From Lithobates sylvaticus (taxonomy: Eukaryota; Chordata; Amphibia; Anura; Ranidae), in contig CM053029.1 of assembly GCA_028564925.1 (NCBI GenBank), positions 608,409,721-608,473,720 on the forward strand: a stretch of DNA of 64,000 nucleotides. The letters are read 5' to 3'. Of the stretch, positions 59,940 through 64,000 are shown one piece after another. Below the pieces are notes generated by a model that had not been told where the DNA came from, made no database searches, and saw only the letters and a list, made by a program, of their open reading frames with translations. Numbering within the stretch: position 1 is the stretch's first letter; each line of letters begins with the position of its first letter. Position numbers and translations under genes: made by a program.

Positions 59940-60600
59940 ACATGTGCACAACGAAAAACATTTGTTTTGTTTCGATTCGTTAAGTAACTAATTTTGTTTT
60001 GTTGCATTCGTAACAAATCTTGTTTCATTCATTTTCACCTGGATTGGAATTCTTCCAATGGATTTAAAGTATTTGAATAAAAAATAATTAAACAAATTAA
60101 ATTCATTGTAAAGAATAGTTGGTTCTATTCTATTTGAAATTCAAATTTCTGAAGAATGCTATATTCTATTTATTTTTTTTATTCTATTCTTTTAAATTTT
60201 CTATTCTGTTCTTTTTATTTTCTATTTTATTTTATTTTATATTCTATTCTTTTATTTTAGTTTATATTCTTTAACCTTATTTTATTTTCTATTTTATTTA
60301 ATTTTCTATTTTATTTTATTTTCTATTGTTTTCAATTCTTTTATATTATATTCTATTCTTTTTATTTTCTATTCTATTCTTATTTTCTACTTTATTTTAT
60401 ATTCTGTTATATTATTTTATTTTATATTCTATTCCTTTATTTTATATTCTATTCGAAATGCGAATTTCGGAGGACAGCTATATTCTAATACACAAAGTCT
60501 TTGAAGAAAATTAGCAATAGTCAGCAATATATTTACATTTCAAATTTGTTTTCAAATTCAGAATTCATTATTTCGACGAAATCTCATTTCATTACTTCAG
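59940..60600. repeat. AT-rich simple and MITE-derived repeat
   Basis: GCACATGTGCACAACGAAAA at the start matches the end of the MITEs at 13894-15482. From 60110 to 60460 it degenerates into (TTTTATTTTATATTCTATTC)-like units. No coding signal is seen. Confidence 0.7.
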
Positions 60601-62335
60601 ATGAGCCTTCCCTCCCCCACCTCCATCAATGAGCCTTCCCTCCCCCACCACCATCAATGAGCCTTCCCTCCCCCCCCCACCACCATCAATGCGCCTTCCC
60701 TCCCCCACCTCCATCAATGAGCTTTCGCTCCCCCCACCTCCATCAATAAGCCCCCCCCCCGAACCATCAATGAGCCCCCCCCCCCCACCGCCATCAATAA
60801 GCCTTCCCTCTTCCCACCTTCATCCATGAGCCTTCCCTCCCCATTTCATCAATGAGCCTCCCCCTCCCCCTTCCATCAATGAGCCTTCCCCCCAAACCAT
60901 GAATGAAAAACCCCTCCCCACCTCCCTCAATGAACCGTCTCTCCCCAACTCTATTGATGAGCCTTTGCTCCCCACCGCTATCAATGAGCCTCCCCCTTCC
61001 ATCAATGAGCCTCCCCCTCCCCCTTCCATCAATGAGCCTTCCCTCCCCCCATCCATCAATGAGCCTCCCCCTTTCATCAATGAGCTTCCCCCTCCCCCTT
61101 CCATCAATAAGCCTCCCCCCCAAACCATCAATGAGCCTCCCCTCCCCACCTCCCTTAATAAACCTTCCCTCCCCACCTCCCTCAATGAGCCTCCCCCACC
61201 ATCAATGAACCTTCTCTCCCCAACTCTATTGATGAGCCTTTGCTCCCCACTTCCATCAATGAGCCTCCCCTCCCCACTTCCATCAATGAGCCTTCCCTCC
61301 CCACCTCCATCAATGAGCCTTCCCTCCCCCCTCCATCAATGAGCCTAACATCCCCCCTTCCATCAATGAGCCTCCCCCTTTCATCAATGAGCCTCCCCCT
61401 CCCCCTTCCATCAATGAGCCTTCCCCCCAAACCATGAATGAAAAACCCCTCCCCACCTCCCTCAATGAACCGTCTCTCCCCAACTCTATTGATGAGCCTT
61501 TGCTCCCCACCGCTATCAATGAGCCTCCCCCTTCCATCAATGAGCCTCCCCCTCCCCCTTCCATCAATGAGCCTTCCCTCCCCCCTTCCATCAATGAGCC
61601 TCCCCCTTTCATCAATGAGCTTCCCCCTCCCCCTTCCATCAATAAGCCTCCCCCCCAAACCATCAATGAGCCTCCCCTCCCCACCTCCCTTAATAAACCT
61701 TCCCTCCCCACCTCCCTCAATGAGCCTCCCCCACCATCAATGAACCTTCTCTCCCCAACTCTATTGATGAGCCTTTGCTCCCCACTTCCATCAATGAGCC
61801 TCCCCTCCCCACTTCCATCAATGAGCCTTCCCTCCCCACCTCCATCAATGAGCCTTCCCTCCCCACCTCCATCAATGAGCCTAACATCCCCCCTTCCATC
61901 AATGAGCCTCCCCCTTTCATCAATGAGCTTCCCCCTCCCCCTTCCATCAATGAGCCTCCACCCCAAACCATCAATGAGCCTCCCCTCCCCACCTCCCTTA
62001 ATAAACCTTCCCTCCCCACTTCCCTCAATGAGCCTCCCCCCACCATCAATGAACCTTCTCTCCCCAACTCTATTGATGAGCCTTTGCTCCCCACCGCTAT
62101 CAATGAGCCTCCCCCACCTCCATCAATGAGCTTTCCCTCCCCCCACCTCCATCAATGAGCCTCCCTTACCATCAATGAGCCTTTGCTCCCCACCTCCATC
62201 AATGAGCCTCCCCTCCCCACTTCCACCAATGAGCCTCCCCTCCCCACTTCCACCAATGAGCCACCCCTCCCCACTTCCACCAATGAGCCTCCCCCTCCCC
62301 CTTCCATCAATGAGCCTCCCCCTTCCAAAACAAGA
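60600..62335. repeat. GAGCCTCCC(C)-type tandem array with higher-order structure
   Basis: Units of about 25-30 bp with CCATCAATGAGCCT and CCCTCCCCAC words are seen. A block of units starting AACCATGAATGAAAAACCCC at 60894 recurs at 61430 (period about 535 bp), and a third partial block follows around 61960. The unit length often keeps frame, so Pro/Ser/Glu-rich frames open on both strands. None has family resemblance. It lies in an intron 5' of the visible exons. Confidence 0.9.
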
Positions 62336-62500
62336 CATTTGCCTTGGGCAGCAACAGGAGGGGGACATCCAGGGACATCCCCCATCCCCGAACATCCCCC
62401 ACCACCTTCTACGGCTCTCTCTGGCTCTCCCGCCCTACCAGGAGACCCAAGCGACCAGCCAACACGTCCCAGGGGGGACGGGACTCTGCTGGGTGCCACT
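62336..62500. other. Unique spacer between two tandem arrays
   Basis: It carries TTGCCTTGGGCAGCAACAGG and CTGGCTCTCCCGCCC. No exon or element is recognised. Confidence 0.4.
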
Positions 62501-63690
62501 GGACATATAGAGGGCGACTCTGCTGGGCACCCCCCGGGAAATACGGAGGGGGCGTCTCTGCTGGGCACCCCCCCGGGACATACGGAGGGGGCGACTCTGC
62601 TGGGCACCCCCCCGGGACATACGGAGGGGGCGACTCTGCTGGGCACCCCCCGGGACATACGGAGGGGGCGACTCTGCTGGGCACCCCCCGGGACATACGG
62701 AGGGGGCGACTCTGCTGGGCACCCCCCGGGACATACGGAGGGGGCGACTCTGCTGGGCACCCCCGGGACATACGGAGGGGGCGACTCTGCTGGGCACCCC
62801 CCGGGACATACGGAGGGGGCGACTTTGCTGGGCAACCCCCGGGACATACGGAGGGGGGCGACTCTGCTGGGCACCCCCCGGGACATACGGAGGGGGGGAC
62901 TCTGCTGGGCAACCCCCGGGACATACGGAGGGGGGGACTCTGCTGGGCAACCCCCGGGACATACGGAGGGGGGGACTCTGCTGGGCAACCCCCGGGACAT
63001 ACGGAGGGGGGACTCTGCTGGGCAACCCCCGGGACATACGGAGGGGGGACTCTGCTGGGCAACCCCCGGGACATACGGAGGGGGGGACTCTGCTGGGCAA
63101 CCCCCGGGACATACGGAGGGGGGGACTCTGCTGGGCAACCCCCGGGACATACGGAGGGGGGGACTCTGCTGGGCAACCCCCGGGACATACGGAGGGGGGG
63201 ACTCTGCTGGGCAACCCCCGGGACATACGGAGGGGGGGACTCTGCTGGGCAACCCCCGGGACATACGGAGGGGGGGGCTCTGCTGGGCACCCCCGGGACA
63301 TACGGAGGGGGGGACTCTGCTGGGCACCCCCCGGGACATACGGAGGGGGGGACTCTGCTGGGCAGCCCCCGGGACATACGGATGGGGGGGGACTCTGCTG
63401 GGCACCCCGGGACATACGGATGGGGGGGGACTCTGCTGGGCACCCCGGGACATATGGAGGGGGGACTCTGCTGGGCACCCGGGACATACGGAGGGGGGAC
63501 TCTGCTGGGCACCCCGGGACATACGGAGGGGGACTCTGCTGGGCACCCCGGGACATACGGAGGAAGGCTCTGCTGGGCACCCCATGGATGAAAGGGGGGA
63601 CTCTGCTGGGCACCCCTGTGGACGTATGGGGGGGAACTCTGCTGGGCACCCTGTGGATGTAATGGGGGAGGGACGCTGCTGGGCACCCCT
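62500..63690. repeat. ~38-39-bp GC-rich minisatellite, about 30 units
   Basis: The unit carries CGGGACATACGGAGGGGG and CGACTCTGCTGGGCACC. Left units have GGGGGCGACT, middle units GGGGGGACT with GGGCAACC, and right units GGGCACCCC with shorter G runs. This gradient suggests local, stepwise spread of variants. Four long frames on both strands, of 400-560 codons, are by-products of near-triplet periodicity. Confidence 0.92.
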
Positions 63691-63699
63691 AAAAATAAA

Positions 63700-64000
63700 G
63701 GAGGTGCTTTATAAAATGGATTTTGTTTTTAGCCTGCAAAATATTTGTAAAATATACAATGTGGCCCTCAGGGTGAAAACCCCTGAGACCCCTCCCCCCC
63801 CCCCCCACTTTCGAGGAATAGACAACAATCTGACATCAGAAAGATTCATTCAAGGCTATTAAAAATTATTTTCATCCTGCACCATCCTGTGCTGCATTAC
63901 ACTCAACAGGTGGCTTTCCTGAAATAGATTTTCTTGCAGCAATCTAATTATTAAGGATGCAGATGCTGCTGACAGATACAAAGGTGCGCCCTCTAATGGC
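63700..64000. other. Window end, nothing recognised
   Basis: There is one C-run (63792-63807). No splice-flanked frame resembling the preceding RASGRF1 exon was found on the minus strand. Confidence 0.4.

Noticed and set aside
60629-62158. Pro/Ser/Glu-rich frames resembling structural proteins
   Set aside because: Tandem array with alternating frames open on both strands and no conserved domain.
62152-63862. Frames of 400-560 codons on both strands
   Set aside because: They are translations of a minisatellite with a near-triplet period. Repeats of GHTEGG or PYVPG-type peptides simply follow unit length.

Overview
This is intronic, repeat-dominated DNA from a large vertebrate genome, most likely a frog and probably ranid-like. 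That guess rests on the repeat mix: L2-like and L1/Tx1-like LINEs, Tc1, hAT and Harbinger elements, a TTAA-flanked family of about 1 kb whose outer bases are CCACTTC/GAAGTGG, and Penelope-like sequence. No species-level call was possible without a database. The only host gene I can support is a minus-strand RASGRF-family gene, best matching RASGRF1, a Ras/Rho-family exchange factor with the layout PH1, IQ, DH, PH2, CDC25. Twelve exons are visible, all with canonical splice sites and matching phases. They cover part of the DH (RhoGEF) domain and all of the PH2 core. The earlier exons (PH1, IQ) and later exons (REM, CDC25) lie outside the window or were not found.

The main feature is a direct tandem duplication of about 25 kb. 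The left copy spans about 7452-32215 and the right copy about 32268-58945. Each carries the same five exons in the same order, and all ten duplicated exons have open reading frames and intact splice sites. Each five-exon block is exactly 576 nt (192 codons) and begins and ends in phase 0. A transcript using both blocks would therefore stay in frame and carry the second half of DH plus PH2 twice. The paired exons differ at only four positions, all synonymous. The flanking introns differ by many transposon insertions that are present in one copy and cleanly empty in the other.

Layout. 1-7450: older repeats, a 42-bp minisatellite, a 1.3-kb Penelope-like insertion with a hammerhead-like ribozyme motif, and short inverted-repeat elements. 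7452-32215: left copy, with an L2-like LINE broken by Harbinger-like, TTAA-type and hAT insertions, five exons, three TTAA elements absent from the right copy, a large poly-G tract, a hAT element, a 205-bp-arm inverted duplication and a Tc1 remnant. 32268-58945: right copy, with the same L2-like LINE mostly unbroken, five exons, an inverted pair of dispersed repeats, an L1-like LINE with a 16-bp target duplication, a near-identical 2.6-kb tandem duplication of the LINE 5' part plus flank, and a Tc1 element in a TA site. 59066-64000: two more DH exons in single copy, an AT-rich simple repeat, and two large GC-rich tandem arrays that open long but meaningless reading frames.

No tRNA, rRNA, CRISPR array, operon or promoter was recognised. 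The duplicated blocks could in principle be two haplotypes joined by an assembler. The number of fixed transposon differences and the templated insertion at one internal junction argue for real rearrangements, but read depth would decide.
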